NCBI GenBank assembly: GCA_007693595.1
Contig: REDI01000050.1
Location: 62,001-126,000 of the forward strand
Direction: 5' to 3'
Origin: Deltaproteobacteria bacterium
Lineage (GTDB): Bacteria > Myxococcota_A > UBA796 > GCA-2862545
Length of the DNA stretch: 64,000 nt
A program made the translations under genes and the position numbers. Numbering within the stretch: position 1 is the stretch's first letter; the number at the start of each line of letters is the position of its first letter. Of the stretch, positions 1 through 9,351 are shown piece after piece. Below the pieces are notes generated by a model. That model made no database searches. It saw nothing but the letters and a program-made list of their open reading frames with translations, and was not told where the DNA came from.

Positions 1-1
1 C

Positions 2-1873
2 TGGGAAGTCGATGAGGTGGTTGATCTGACGCGGATCGATCCGTGGTTCCTGCACCTGCTCAGGCAAGCGATCGCGCGCCTGGGGGAGCTCGAGGGTCGC
101 ACCGTCGGCAGCCTCGACGTCGAGGAGCTGCGGGATCTCAAGCGCCTGGGCTTCGGCGACGCCCAGATCGCCTCCCGACTGGGCTGCGCGGAGGCGGCGG
201 TCGCGGCGCGGCGCGAGGCCCTTCAGATCGCGCCGGTCTACAAGCGGGTCGACACCTGCGCAGCCGAGTTCGAGAGCCACACGCCCTACCTCTACAGCAC
301 CTTCGACCAGGAGTGCGAGGCGGGGGAGTCGCCGTCGGATCGGGTGATCATCCTAGGCAACGGGCCGAATCGGATCGGGCAGGGTCTCGAGTTCGACTAC
401 TGCTGCTGCCACGCCTCCTTCGCGGTGCGGGAGCTCGGGCTGACCAGCGTCATGGTGAACTGCAACCCCGAGACGGTGAGCACCGACTACGATACCTCCG
501 ACAAGCTCTACTTCGAGCCCATCGACGTGGAGCACGTGCGAGCGGTCATCGCCCGCGAGGAACCGCGCGGTGTGATCCTCCAGTTCGGAGGGCAGACTCC
601 GCTCAAGCTCTCGCATGCGATCGGCCCGGTGCTCGGAACCTCGCCCGATGCGATCGATCTCTGTGAAGATCGCGCGCGGTTTAACGCCTTCTGCGAAGAT
701 CTCGGCGTGCGTCAGCCCCAAGGGACGACGGCCAACACCTTGGCCCAAGCCGCCACCGCCGCGGCTCAGATCGGCTACCCCTTGCTCGTTCGGCCCAGCT
801 ACGTGCTCGGTGGGCGGGCCATGCACATCTGCTACGATCCCGCCGACTTTGAGCGCGCGGCCCGCGAGGCCATGGTCGAGTCGGGGGCCAACGCCCTGCT
901 GCTGGATCGCTACCTCGAAGGGGCGGTCGAGTACGACGTGGACGTGCTCTGTGATGGCCACGAGGTCTTTATCGGCGGCATCATCGAGCACATCGAAGAG
1001 GCCGGGGTGCACTCCGGGGACTCCGCGGGGGTCTTGCCCCCGGTCCGGCTCTCCTCCACCTTGCGCCGCGAGATCGAGGCCACCACCGCCCGCATCGCCC
1101 TGGCCTTAGGGGTGGTCGGGCTGCTCAACGTCCAGTACGCCATCCACGACGGAGAACTCTACGTCATCGAGGTGAACCCGCGCGCGAGCCGCACGGTGCC
1201 CTTCGTCAGCAAGGCGATCGGGATCCCGCTCGCCCGGATCGCGACCCAGCTCTGCCTGGGAGCTACCCTCGCCGACCGCCGCGGGGCGGGTCAGCTCGAG
1301 CGCAAGGGCGAGGGCATGTATTTCATCAAGGCCCCCGTCTTTCCTTGGCGAAAGTTTCCAGGCTCCGACGTCCTCCTCGGACCTGAGATGCGCTCGACCG
1401 GCGAGGTCATGGGGGTGGGCTGGGGCTTCGGCGAGGCCTACGCCAAGGCTCTGATCGCCGCTGGCCTGACCCTGCCCACCCAGGGAGCGGTCTTCCTCTC
1501 GGTCCGCGACGCAGACAAGGCGAACGCGATCGGCATCGCGGGTAGCTTGGCCCACATGGGCTTCAAGATCTTCGCCACCACCGGCACGGCCCGCTTCCTC
1601 TCGGAGCGTGGCATCGGCTGTGATCGGGTGTTCAAGGTCGCCGAGGGTCGCCCGGACGTCGTGGATCTCATCAAGAACGGCGAGGTGCAGCTCATGCTCA
1701 ACACCCCGCGCGGCAAGAAGGCCCAGTACGACGAGCGGGCCATGCGCCTAGCGGGCCTGCGCTACGGGGTGCCCTGCATCACCAACCTCTCCGCCGCCAA
1801 GGCGGTCGTCAGCGCGATCCGCAGCCTGAGGGCGGGCGAGCTTCAGGTGATCAAGCTGCAAGAGATCCCCTAA
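2..1873 (+). CDS. carB: Carbamoyl-phosphate synthase large subunit, C-terminal part (cut at window start)
   Basis: The frame is already open at base 2, so the gene begins upstream; 623 residues are visible of a protein usually near 1,070. It makes carbamoyl phosphate from bicarbonate, ammonia and ATP for pyrimidine and arginine synthesis, working with CarA. What remains is the end of the oligomerisation region, the second ATP-grasp unit (carbamate kinase half, with EVNPRASRTVPF just after the ATP site) and the C-terminal MGS-like allosteric domain (GAVFLSVRDADK to the end). Motifs look intact. It converges on the next gene 44 bases downstream. The other pyrimidine gene in the window, pyrC, is 42 kb away. 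Confidence 0.96.
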   Translation, partial: WEVDEVVDLTRIDPWFLHLLRQAIARLGELEGRTVGSLDVEELRDLKRLGFGDAQIASRLGCAEAAVAARREALQIAPVYKRVDTCAAEFESHTPYLYSTFDQECEAGESPSDRVIILGNGPNRIGQGLEFDYCCCHASFAVRELGLTSVMVNCNPETVSTDYDTSDKLYFEPIDVEHVRAVIAREEPRGVILQFGGQTPLKLSHAIGPVLGTSPDAIDLCEDRARFNAFCEDLGVRQPQGTTANTLAQAATAAAQIGYPLLVRPSYVLGGRAMHICYDPADFERAAREAMVESGANALLLDRYLEGAVEYDVDVLCDGHEVFIGGIIEHIEEAGVHSGDSAGVLPPVRLSSTLRREIEATTARIALALGVVGLLNVQYAIHDGELYVIEVNPRASRTVPFVSKAIGIPLARIATQLCLGATLADRRGAGQLERKGEGMYFIKAPVFPWRKFPGSDVLLGPEMRSTGEVMGVGWGFGEAYAKALIAAGLTLPTQGAVFLSVRDADKANAIGIAGSLAHMGFKIFATTGTARFLSERGIGCDRVFKVAEGRPDVVDLIKNGEVQLMLNTPRGKKAQYDERAMRLAGLRYGVPCITNLSAAKAVVSAIRSLRAGELQVIKLQEIP

Positions 1874-1917
1874 GAGACACTCGGGAAGAGGGACCGGGCC
1901 CGTGGAGCCGACCGCGC

Positions 1918-3486
1918 TCAGTCGCGCCAGGAGTCGAAGCTCGTGAAGTAGAAGTAGGGCGCGATCGTGTTGTTCTTGATCTCCATGCGCCAGGCCGACT
2001 TGGTGTCGAGCTTCCAGAGGAAGACGTAGGGGAGCTCCTCGGCGAGCAGGGCGTGCAGATCGTGGTAGGCGTCGCGGGCCTGAGTGTCGGTGGTGGCGTC
2101 TTCCCACTGGGTGAGGATCTTGTCGACCTCGGGGTTGGAGTAGTTGAAGATGTTGAGCGAACCCTTGCTGCCCTCGCGGGTATGGAAGAGGGGATTGACA
2201 TCTTCGACGGTTCCAAAGGCCCACTTTCCGATGACGGCGTCGTACTCGCCGCCAGCACGACCCGAGATGATGTTGTTCTGCCATTGATCATTGCTGATCT
2301 TGAAGACCTGCTGGTCGAAGCCACCCGCGTTGAGCTGGTTGCCGAGCTGGGCGAGCAGGTCCTTGGCCTCGGCGTCGAGGGGGGCGTTCATACCCACGCG
2401 CAGGGTGATGGGGCGGTCGTTGATGATCCACTTGCCCGCAGTCTGCGTGGCGCCCGCTTCTTTCATGAGGCCCTTGGCGCGCTCGCGGTCGTGGTTCTCT
2501 TGGAGGGGGACCTGCCGGTTGTAGTAGGGCGAAGACTGGATGAAGGGACCCGAGATGAACTCGCAGGGCGGGTTCTTGTCGTTGGGGTCGACGCCGATGG
2601 TGAGCTCGCGCAGCTCGTTGCGGTCGAGGGTGAGGTGGATGGCCTTGCGAACCCGCTTGTCGCGAAGGGCGGGGGTGTCGGTGTTCAGGGCGAGGAACCA
2701 CCAGGACCGCAGGTCATAGGACTTGAGCGCGACGTCGTCGGAGGCCGCGACCTCGGGGCGCAGGGCGGGACCGACCTGGATCACGCCTTGCACGCCCGCG
2801 TTGATGATGGTGCGGATCTGCACGAAGGGGTCGCCGCCTTCGGAGAGCTTGAGCTGGGCGATCTGCGGCTTGACGTGCTCATTGGGGTTGGCGTCGAAGG
2901 TCACGACGCGACGGGTGCGGACGCCCTTCATGGGGCCGGTACCTACGGGCTGGGTCGCGAAGCTATGATCGGGGGCCAGCGCGGTGTTCCCGCCAAAGAC
3001 ATGCTCGGGGATGATCGGAAAGCTGACGCGCTCGCGGGGGAAAGGGTAGATCTTGTTGAACGAGATGATGGCGGTCTGCCTATCTTCGGTCACGCAGCTC
3101 TTGATCGCCTCGCGGAAGGGCTTGGCGAAGGTCGACGCGGTGCGGTCGTTGAGCATGGCGTTGACGGTGAAGCAGAGATCGCCTGCGGTGAGGCGCTTGT
3201 TGTCGTGCCAGCGGATGCCCTTTTTCAAGGTGACCTTGAGCATGGAGCCACCCTGAAGGACCTCGTCGGACTCGACGACCCGGCTCACCAGCTCATTGGT
3301 GATCGGCGAGCGGTGGTACAGCCGATCGAAGATCAGCTCATGGCTTCGAAAGTCTACCATGCTACGCGCGAAGATCGGGTGCATCGTCGAGGGGAGCGAC
3401 TCCTCGTAGTAGTCGACGCTGGCGGTTCCCAGGGCGATCGCTCCGATCACTCCAGCTCCGATGAGGGCATGACGCATGCGAGCCAT
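1918..3486 (-). CDS. Family 5 extracellular solute-binding protein (peptide/oligopeptide ABC importer type)
   Basis: 522 residues, the usual size for the SBP_bac_5 (DppA/OppA) family that captures peptides or similar ligands in the periplasm for an ABC importer. The ATG at 3486 is chosen because AGGAG lies 7 bases before it; the open frame extends further upstream but that part is low-complexity Arg/Pro sequence. The N-terminus (MARMRHALIGAGVIGAIALG) is a signal peptide without a lipobox Cys. The family pattern of LKKGIRWHDNKRLTAGD followed by a late PYVFLWKL-type segment is present. No permease or ATPase genes are adjacent, so it is an orphan binding protein here, transcribed divergently from the aldehyde dehydrogenase. 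Confidence 0.88.
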   Translation of the reverse strand: MARMRHALIGAGVIGAIALGTASVDYYEESLPSTMHPIFARSMVDFRSHELIFDRLYHRSPITNELVSRVVESDEVLQGGSMLKVTLKKGIRWHDNKRLTAGDLCFTVNAMLNDRTASTFAKPFREAIKSCVTEDRQTAIISFNKIYPFPRERVSFPIIPEHVFGGNTALAPDHSFATQPVGTGPMKGVRTRRVVTFDANPNEHVKPQIAQLKLSEGGDPFVQIRTIINAGVQGVIQVGPALRPEVAASDDVALKSYDLRSWWFLALNTDTPALRDKRVRKAIHLTLDRNELRELTIGVDPNDKNPPCEFISGPFIQSSPYYNRQVPLQENHDRERAKGLMKEAGATQTAGKWIINDRPITLRVGMNAPLDAEAKDLLAQLGNQLNAGGFDQQVFKISNDQWQNNIISGRAGGEYDAVIGKWAFGTVEDVNPLFHTREGSKGSLNIFNYSNPEVDKILTQWEDATTDTQARDAYHDLHALLAEELPYVFLWKLDTKSAWRMEIKNNTIAPYFYFTSFDSWRD

Positions 3487-3712
3487 GTAGCAACTCCTGA
3501 ATCTTCGGGAACACCCCTCGGGGGGAGGGGCGTGATGTAGCACGGACGGGACTCTACCAAGATCTCGGTGTCCGGTCACCCTCTCAACCCTGAACCCTTG
3601 CGCTTGTTCCACTTGGACGCGGTTAGGTCCCCATCGAAATGGCGGGCGGGTGCGCGGCCGGGGGTGCGCGCTAGGGTCCTGAGCCGTTACGATCCGCCGC
3701 CCTGGAGGTCTC

Positions 3713-5146
3713 ATGAGTCAGCCCGAACAAGCACCGTCGGCCGATCCAACCGAGTTGGTCCGTGCGCCCTATGCCCGGCTTCGTGCCGCCTGGAGCGAGA
3801 AGCCCGTGCCTACTCTGGGGCAGCGGAGCGCCAGTCTGGAGCGGCTCGCGACCTGGGTGCTCGATCACCGGGACGAGATCGCGTCGACCATCTCCGAAGA
3901 CTTCGGGGGGCGGAGTCGCTACGAGACCCTCCTCGCCGAGATCTGGGTCGTCGTCACCGGCATCCGCCACGCCCAGCGCCACCTCCGTAAGTGGATGAAG
4001 CCCGAGCGCCGCAAGACCTACTGGGTCTTGCAGCCCGCTTCGGTCCGAGTGATCCGCCAGCCCCTCGGAGTCGTCGGCATTATCGCCCCGTGGAACTATC
4101 CCTTCCAGCTTGCTTTCGCGCCGCTCACCGCCGCGATCGCGGCCGGTAACCGGGCCCTCATCAAACCCTCCGAGGTCACCCCACGCACCGCCGATCTCAT
4201 CGAGCGCCTCGTCTCCGAGGTCTTCCCCGACGACGAGGTCGCGGTGGTCAAGGGCGACGCGGCGGTCGGGGCGGCGTTCTGTGAGCTCCCCTTCGACCAC
4301 CTCTTCTTCACCGGATCGACCCAGGTGGGTCGCAAGGTCATGCAGGCTGCGGCCAAGAACCTGACCCCTGTGACCCTCGAGCTCGGGGGCAAGAGTCCGG
4401 CCTGGATCCACCCGGCCTTCGACCTCACGCGGGCCGCGTCACGCATCGCGGCGGGCAAGTGGTTCAACGCGGGCCAGACCTGCATCGCGCCCGACTACGT
4501 GCTCATCTCGGCCGCCCGCCGCGACGAGCTCGTCGAGCAGCTCCGGGCCGCCGTCCATCAGGCTTATCCTACCATCCAGGGCAACGACGACTACACCTCC
4601 ATCATCGACGAGCGGCACTTTACCCGCCTGCGCTCCTTGGTCGACGACGCTACCCAAGCTGGCGCGAAGCTCGTCTGGCTCCACTCCGAAGGCGCGCCCG
4701 CGACCGGCTCCTCCAAGCTGCCGCCCGCGGTGGTCCTCGATGCCACGCCCGACATGCGTATCCTGAAGGAAGAGATCTTCGGGCCCATCCTGCCCATCGT
4801 GACCGTCGAGGATCAGGCTGAGGCCATCCGATACATCAACGAGCGCCCCCGGCCGCTCGCCATGTATGTCTTCGACGATGACCGAGGCCGGGTCGACCAC
4901 ATCTTGCACAAGACCGTGGCGGGCGGTTGCGTCGTGAACGACACCCTCCTGCACTACGCCAACGAAGACCTGCCCTTCGGCGGCGTCGGCGAGAGCGGCA
5001 TGGGGGCCTACCACGGCGAGGAGGGCTTCTTGACCTTCAGTCACCGAAAGTCAGTCTTCTACCAGCCTAAGCTCAACGGAGCTCACCTTGTGAATGCGCC
5101 CTACGGCGCGATGGTCGACCGCCTGCTGTCGATCGTCCTTCGATGA
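3713..5146 (+). CDS. Aldehyde dehydrogenase, ALDH3 / coniferyl-aldehyde dehydrogenase type
   Basis: 477 residues. It oxidises an aldehyde to the acid with NAD(P)+ in the cytoplasm. The general-base Glu223 (LELGGKSP) and nucleophile Cys257 (FNAGQTCIAPDYV) are visible, as is the cofactor-site segment PWNYPFQL. The FNAGQTCIAPDY context and short length fit the ALDH3-like group that includes bacterial coniferyl-aldehyde dehydrogenase, but the substrate cannot be fixed from sequence. The ATG at 3713 follows GGAGG by 5 bases. It is divergent from the solute-binding protein and not obviously in an operon. The family is certain; the coniferyl label is tentative. Confidence 0.93.
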   Translation: MSQPEQAPSADPTELVRAPYARLRAAWSEKPVPTLGQRSASLERLATWVLDHRDEIASTISEDFGGRSRYETLLAEIWVVVTGIRHAQRHLRKWMKPERRKTYWVLQPASVRVIRQPLGVVGIIAPWNYPFQLAFAPLTAAIAAGNRALIKPSEVTPRTADLIERLVSEVFPDDEVAVVKGDAAVGAAFCELPFDHLFFTGSTQVGRKVMQAAAKNLTPVTLELGGKSPAWIHPAFDLTRAASRIAAGKWFNAGQTCIAPDYVLISAARRDELVEQLRAAVHQAYPTIQGNDDYTSIIDERHFTRLRSLVDDATQAGAKLVWLHSEGAPATGSSKLPPAVVLDATPDMRILKEEIFGPILPIVTVEDQAEAIRYINERPRPLAMYVFDDDRGRVDHILHKTVAGGCVVNDTLLHYANEDLPFGGVGESGMGAYHGEEGFLTFSHRKSVFYQPKLNGAHLVNAPYGAMVDRLLSIVLR

Positions 5147-5195
5147 GCTCTGCTCATGTGGCCGACGCTCCCGTCGACCGCGCGTGCGGCATCCC

Positions 5196-5224
5196 TTGTC
5201 GGGTGGGGTGGGGTGTGAGATAGT
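5196..5224 (+). promoter_or_regulatory. Candidate sigma70-like promoter
   Basis: TTGTCG and GATAGT are separated by exactly 17 bases, each matching four of six consensus positions, about 80 bases before the chosen start of the next gene. Chance matches are common, so this is tentative. Confidence 0.3.
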
Positions 5225-5304
5225 CTGCAGGGGCTGGAGAGGGGTTGAGTGGACGGGGATCGGCGCGCTGGGGTTTGTACCCACAGGAACACTTCGGAGG
5301 AGCA

Positions 5305-5889
5305 TTGCGATCGTTCATTCTTGTCGTCGTAGCCACACTCGCGCTTGGGGGATCGTCTGCTTTCGCGAGCGATACCGCGCGATCGTCGGAGTATCAGAGA
5401 CTCGCCGACCAGCTCACCAACTACGCGGAGCGCAACGCGTGGCCCGCGGTCTCGCGCACCTTCCTCGAGCTCGAAGCCCTCGACGGCGATCCGCTCACCC
5501 CTAGCGATCTCTTCATTGGGGCGCAGGGGGCGCGCGCGCTCGGAGACATGCAGACCTGCCAGCGGCGTCTCCTCCGCGCCTTCGAGAAGAACATCTCCGG
5601 CGCCGAAGATTTCGACCCTCGCGCCTCTCAATGGCTGGGTGAGATCCAGCAGCACTATGGCCAGGTCGACATCCGCCACCGGGGTCAGGATGCTCGGCTT
5701 CGGTCGGTCGACCCGCCCTTCCAGACCGATCGACGCGCTGCCATCTCCTTCGCGGCCGACGAGCTTGAGAAGAGCCGTCGCTTCGAAGGGCTCCTTCCAG
5801 CAGGTAGCTATACCCTCGGCAACCAGACCTTCGAGGTCGAGGCGGGCACCGAGTCCCAGCGGATCCGCCTGCGCGTCCGGGGCGAGTAG
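5305..5889 (+). CDS. Small exported protein of unknown function
   Basis: 194 residues from a TTG start at 5305, chosen because GGAGGAG lies directly before it and because the protein then begins with a clean signal peptide (hydrophobic FILVVVATLALGG, cleavage near SAFA). An alternative TTG at 5245 would add 20 residues that spoil the signal. The mature part is mostly helical and charged, with an N-terminal region that could be TPR-like (residues about 20-110) and a C-terminal beta-like segment ending in an Arg-rich strand. I do not recognise a named family. It is probably periplasmic, and the next gene (36 bases on) may be co-transcribed. Confidence 0.72.
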   Translation: MRSFILVVVATLALGGSSAFASDTARSSEYQRLADQLTNYAERNAWPAVSRTFLELEALDGDPLTPSDLFIGAQGARALGDMQTCQRRLLRAFEKNISGAEDFDPRASQWLGEIQQHYGQVDIRHRGQDARLRSVDPPFQTDRRAAISFAADELEKSRRFEGLLPAGSYTLGNQTFEVEAGTESQRIRLRVRGE

Positions 5890-5925
5890 TGGCGTGATAG
5901 ACACCCCCTTGGTTCGGGAGCTTCG

Positions 5926-6636
5926 GTGGCAGAGCGTACCTATGTTTGGCTTGGCATCGCGCTCGTGACCGGGGTTGGGCTCGCGGCCTTGGTCGCGATG
6001 TCCGGCGCCTTCGTCGCGCCTTCGTCCCTTGAACCTCTTGGGCCTGCGGCGGAGCCGGTCGAGTCTGCTCCGGCGCCGAAGGTCAGGCCTCCGCAGACTC
6101 CGCGACCCACTGCGCCGCCCGTCGCGCCTCCCTCGCAGGCCGAGGCGCCTCCACCGACCTCGGTGCGGTGCAAGATCATCGGCGACGACCCGAACCTCGC
6201 CATGCCGGACGCCGAGATCTACTATCAGGAGCCCGATCTCGACGATCCAGAGCATCTCCCCAGCTTCAGCGTCGAGCTGCGCGAGGGCATGCTCGTCTTC
6301 GAGCCCCCCGAGGGGGTGGTCGAGGGCGTGCTGCGTGCTGAGGGCTTCCTCGAGGTCAGGGTGCGGTGGAGCGGCTCGGGGTGTACGCCGGTTCGGCCCC
6401 GCCCAGCGGCGACGGTGGTGGGCCGGGTCGAGCCCTCTTGGGGGGAGCCGCGCGTGATCGGGTGCGGCACCAGTGGAACCGTCGCCGAAGACGGGCGCTT
6501 CGAGCTCTCGATCCCCCCAGGCTCGTGCGATATGCGGGCCATCTGGGACGATGACGGGGTGATCGTGACCTCGGAGCCGGCGCGCCTCGACGTGCAAGCG
6601 GGGCAGAGGGTCGAGGTGCTCCTGGTGCTGCCTTAG
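5926..6636 (+). CDS. Membrane-anchored protein with Pro-rich linker, unknown function
   Basis: 236 residues from GTG 5926 with GGGAG 5 bases upstream. One N-terminal membrane segment (residues about 7-28) is followed by a Pro/Ala-rich linker (about 33-75) and an extracytoplasmic domain with three Cys. The C-terminal part (GRVEPSWGEPRV to SIPPGSCDMRAIW) resembles the small beta-sandwich of carboxypeptidase-regulatory-like domains. Linker plus sandwich suggests a periplasmic protein spanning the envelope. No enzymatic motif is seen. It lies 36 bases downstream of the previous exported protein and could be in the same transcript. Confidence 0.72.
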   Translation: MAERTYVWLGIALVTGVGLAALVAMSGAFVAPSSLEPLGPAAEPVESAPAPKVRPPQTPRPTAPPVAPPSQAEAPPPTSVRCKIIGDDPNLAMPDAEIYYQEPDLDDPEHLPSFSVELREGMLVFEPPEGVVEGVLRAEGFLEVRVRWSGSGCTPVRPRPAATVVGRVEPSWGEPRVIGCGTSGTVAEDGRFELSIPPGSCDMRAIWDDDGVIVTSEPARLDVQAGQRVEVLLVLP

Positions 6637-6794
6637 CCGTCGGGAGCCCCTCCTCCCGTCGCGCCGCTCGTCCAGACCGCTCCAAGGGTTGGGGCGTCGT
6701 CCGTCCCAGCTCTCGACCCCCTCCCGCCTCGTGCTCGGCTGGAGACCTCGGAGCCGGGTTGGTGCTCGGGGGGTAGGGCCAACAGCCTCGGTCG

Positions 6795-7349
6795 TCAGCC
6801 GGGGAGGGCGCGCTGGATCTGGCTCAGGATCTCCTGGGGATCGGCGAGCCCGCCCACGCCGACCTCGCCGCAGGCCAGCCTCTTCGAGACCGGCTCAACG
6901 ATCTGATAGCGCCCGGTCTCCTGCAGCCAGCGCAGGTTCCGCTGGGTGGTCGGGTGGTCCCACATCTGGGTGTTCATCGCCGGCGCGAGCAAGATAGGGA
7001 CCTCGGGCCTCACGGCGTGTACAACCGTGAGCAGCGCGTCGTCGGCGAGTCCAACCGCCAGTCGCGCCAGGGTGGACTGGGTGAGGGGAGCGAGACAGAC
7101 CACGTCGGGCCAGCGCGCCCACGAGATGTGGCGGATGGCGCTCGCGCCCTCCGAGTCGCCTCCGGTCTCGAGGACTTGGGAGAAGACCGGGTTGCCGCTC
7201 AGGGCCTCGAAGGTGAGGGGCCCGACGAAGGCGCGGGCGCTGTCGGTCATGATCACCCGGACCTCGAAGCCCGCCTTGATCGCCAGGCTCGTGAGGTCGG
7301 CGGCCTTGTAGGCGGCGATGCCGCCGGTGACGCCGAGTAGGAGTCGCAT
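6795..7349 (-). CDS. coaC: Phosphopantothenoylcysteine decarboxylase, stand-alone flavoprotein
   Basis: 184 residues. It decarboxylates 4'-phosphopantothenoylcysteine in coenzyme A synthesis using FMN. Visible are the FMN-binding start GVTGGIAAYK, the active-site His in IRHISWA, the PAMNTQMW motif and the substrate-clamp Cys in RLACGEVGVGG. In most bacteria this domain is fused to the CoaB ligase (about 400 residues); here the frame stops straight after the decarboxylase, so CoaB must be encoded elsewhere. The ATG at 7349 has GGAG 5 bases upstream. It sits 20 bases after the lipoprotein hydrolase gene and is probably co-transcribed with it. A related HFCD flavoprotein of another pathway is possible but less likely. 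Confidence 0.85.
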   Translation of the reverse strand: MRLLLGVTGGIAAYKAADLTSLAIKAGFEVRVIMTDSARAFVGPLTFEALSGNPVFSQVLETGGDSEGASAIRHISWARWPDVVCLAPLTQSTLARLAVGLADDALLTVVHAVRPEVPILLAPAMNTQMWDHPTTQRNLRWLQETGRYQIVEPVSKRLACGEVGVGGLADPQEILSQIQRALPG

Positions 7350-7369
7350 GGTTGCTCCAATCGAGAGGG

Positions 7370-9232
7370 TCAGGGATCGATGATCGGTGCGCTGGTGCCG
7401 AAGGAGGTCCGCACGAAGCGCACCCACATGTCTGAGGCACGGTCATCGCGGAAGATGACGAAGTGATCACCGCCGGACCACTGCGAGAGTCCGCAGGTGA
7501 GCGAGCGGCCATCGTAGCCTTCGATGGTGCGACTCGCGGGCCCTTCACGGGTCGAGAGACCCCGCAGCTCGAAGCCGTCCGTGACGTTCCAGGCGGGAAG
7601 GATGGGGGGCAGGCGGGCGGCGATCGCCAGGGCCTCGGCGGTCTCGTGGTCGGTCTGCTCGTCGTGGGCGCCCGAGGTGAGCAAGGTGTGGGTGGTCCGG
7701 TGGGCGTAGCCGCGATCTTCGGCGTGCCAGGCTGGCCCATAGTTGATCGGATCGGTCTCTTCGACCAAGAGCTGCACCAGGCCGACGAGTGGGTGCAGCG
7801 GGCTGAGCTCCTCGTCGGGGCCCAGGCGCAAGACCTGCCCGATGAGCTCAGCGATGTCGAGGGGGTCCTTGCGCTTGACGATCGTGATGGCCAGCCCGCC
7901 CCCCGCGCCCGAGAGCACCGCCGAGCGCACGGAATCCGAGAGCCAGGGCAGGGCGATGGCGCCGGTGAGCCCACCGTGACTATGGCCGACGAAGCTAATC
8001 TGCTCGGGATCCAGTCGCACGACCCGGCCATCGGGTAGGGTGAGCACGGGCTCAGCGGCCTGCAGCGTCTGCACGATCCACAGGATGTCGAGCGCACCTT
8101 GTCGAAAGCCGGCCCGCGCGGACTCGGGGTTGAGGTAGTTGAAGGAGTGCAGATCGGTGTCGGTTCCAGGGACGCCGCGGGTGCCGTGAAGCGGCTGGTC
8201 GTAGCCGATGCCCACGATGCCCGCCTCCGCCAGGAGCGAGGCGGTTGTTCGTGGCTGATCTCCGCCGGCGAAGCCGCTAAAGCTCCCCCCGGTTCCGTGC
8301 CCGTAGATCACCACGGGGTAGCCGCGTTCGGGCTGATCGTCGGGGGCATTGGGGGGCATCGAGATCGCCAGGCGCAGGTCTTCCCAGTCCGCCACCGAAG
8401 GGTGGCCGTCCTCGTCGGTCCGAAACTCACCGCCGGACGTCGCGAAGGGCTTTTCGCCGTGCATCCAGAGCGGGGCGGGCAGGGTGGCCTCGAAGGTGTG
8501 GTGTCGGGTGCGGGTGTTGAGCTCGACGACCCGCTGGGAGAGGGGCGGAGTGGGCAGGGCGCGACTCGCCCGGACCCACCGATCCATCTCTTCGAGGGGA
8601 TCGCGGGTGGTGAAGACGGAGCCGACCGCGATCGCTTCGGGATCGAGGTCGAGCAGGTCGAGGGTCTCGCGGAGGTCTCTCCAGTCGGGATCGTGGATGA
8701 GGCGCTCCGCGTAGTCGGGGTGCGGGCGGGCGGCCTGGGTGGTGAGGAGGAGGGCGTGGCGGGTGTTCGGATCGAGGGGGAAGCCGAAGACCGGGGCGAT
8801 GGCGAGGACCGCGCGAGGGTTGTAGGTGCCGCTCGGGATGAGCTCCCACTGCACGGGGATCCGGGTTCCGCGATGCGGAGAGGTGGGATCGATGTTGAGG
8901 AGCTGAAGCGCGCTGTCGGCCTCGACGGACTCCAGCGGCGCGGGAAGGAGCGCCTGGTCGGGCAGGCTCCGAACCGGCAAGTAGTGGGTCGAGGAGGTGC
9001 CCCAGCCGGGCAGCTGGCTCGCCGCGCCGAGGTAGCGGTCGAGGAGGGGGATCTGCCCTTCGCCGGGGAAGCCGCTGAGGTCGAGGCCCTCCCCGTCGAA
9101 GCGGTCGTCGGTGGGCCAGGGCGCATCGAAGATCTCGCCGGAGTCGGGGTCGTAGTAGGGCTCGGCCCGTCCCGAGGGATCCGGGCTCGCGCACGCCATG
9201 AGCGAGGCGAGGAGCAGCGCGTTTCGGATCAC
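7370..9232 (-). CDS. Lipoprotein alpha/beta hydrolase (esterase/lipase-like)
   Basis: 620 residues from a GTG at 9232 with GGAGG 4 bases before it; this start gives a lipoprotein signal (IRNALLLASLMAC). The C-terminal half is an alpha/beta hydrolase: oxyanion-side GHGTGG, nucleophile elbow GHSHGG (Ser418) and a late His in SGGDHF. The N-terminal 250 residues form an extra domain common to large secreted or lipoprotein hydrolases of unknown substrate in delta-proteobacteria-like genomes. It is probably anchored in the outer membrane or periplasmic face. It is divergent from purC. The substrate is unknown. Confidence 0.85.
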   Translation of the reverse strand: MIRNALLLASLMACASPDPSGRAEPYYDPDSGEIFDAPWPTDDRFDGEGLDLSGFPGEGQIPLLDRYLGAASQLPGWGTSSTHYLPVRSLPDQALLPAPLESVEADSALQLLNIDPTSPHRGTRIPVQWELIPSGTYNPRAVLAIAPVFGFPLDPNTRHALLLTTQAARPHPDYAERLIHDPDWRDLRETLDLLDLDPEAIAVGSVFTTRDPLEEMDRWVRASRALPTPPLSQRVVELNTRTRHHTFEATLPAPLWMHGEKPFATSGGEFRTDEDGHPSVADWEDLRLAISMPPNAPDDQPERGYPVVIYGHGTGGSFSGFAGGDQPRTTASLLAEAGIVGIGYDQPLHGTRGVPGTDTDLHSFNYLNPESARAGFRQGALDILWIVQTLQAAEPVLTLPDGRVVRLDPEQISFVGHSHGGLTGAIALPWLSDSVRSAVLSGAGGGLAITIVKRKDPLDIAELIGQVLRLGPDEELSPLHPLVGLVQLLVEETDPINYGPAWHAEDRGYAHRTTHTLLTSGAHDEQTDHETAEALAIAARLPPILPAWNVTDGFELRGLSTREGPASRTIEGYDGRSLTCGLSQWSGGDHFVIFRDDRASDMWVRFVRTSFGTSAPIIDP

Positions 9233-9351
9233 AGGCCCTCCGGGGCTACGGGGAGATCGTCTTACCCTGGTCGAGCGCACCCGTCCCGAGCGCAGACCTC
9301 TTGCCCGGGGAAGGCGTGGGGGCTACCCACCACACCCCGCTTGGAGGCCAC

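Noticed and set aside
2053-3540. Long open frame on the strand opposite the solute-binding protein (495 codons)
   Set aside because: It is a GC-rich shadow: Gly/Val/Asp/Leu-rich without domains, and the opposite frame is a recognisable protein with a ribosome-binding site.
3487-3714. N-terminal extension of the solute-binding protein (76 residues)
   Set aside because: Arg/Pro-rich, not signal-like; AGGAG marks the ATG at 3486 and the signal peptide begins there.
5101-6597. Large antisense frame over the two small envelope genes
   Set aside because: Arg-rich shadow; the sense genes have signal sequences and ribosome-binding sites.
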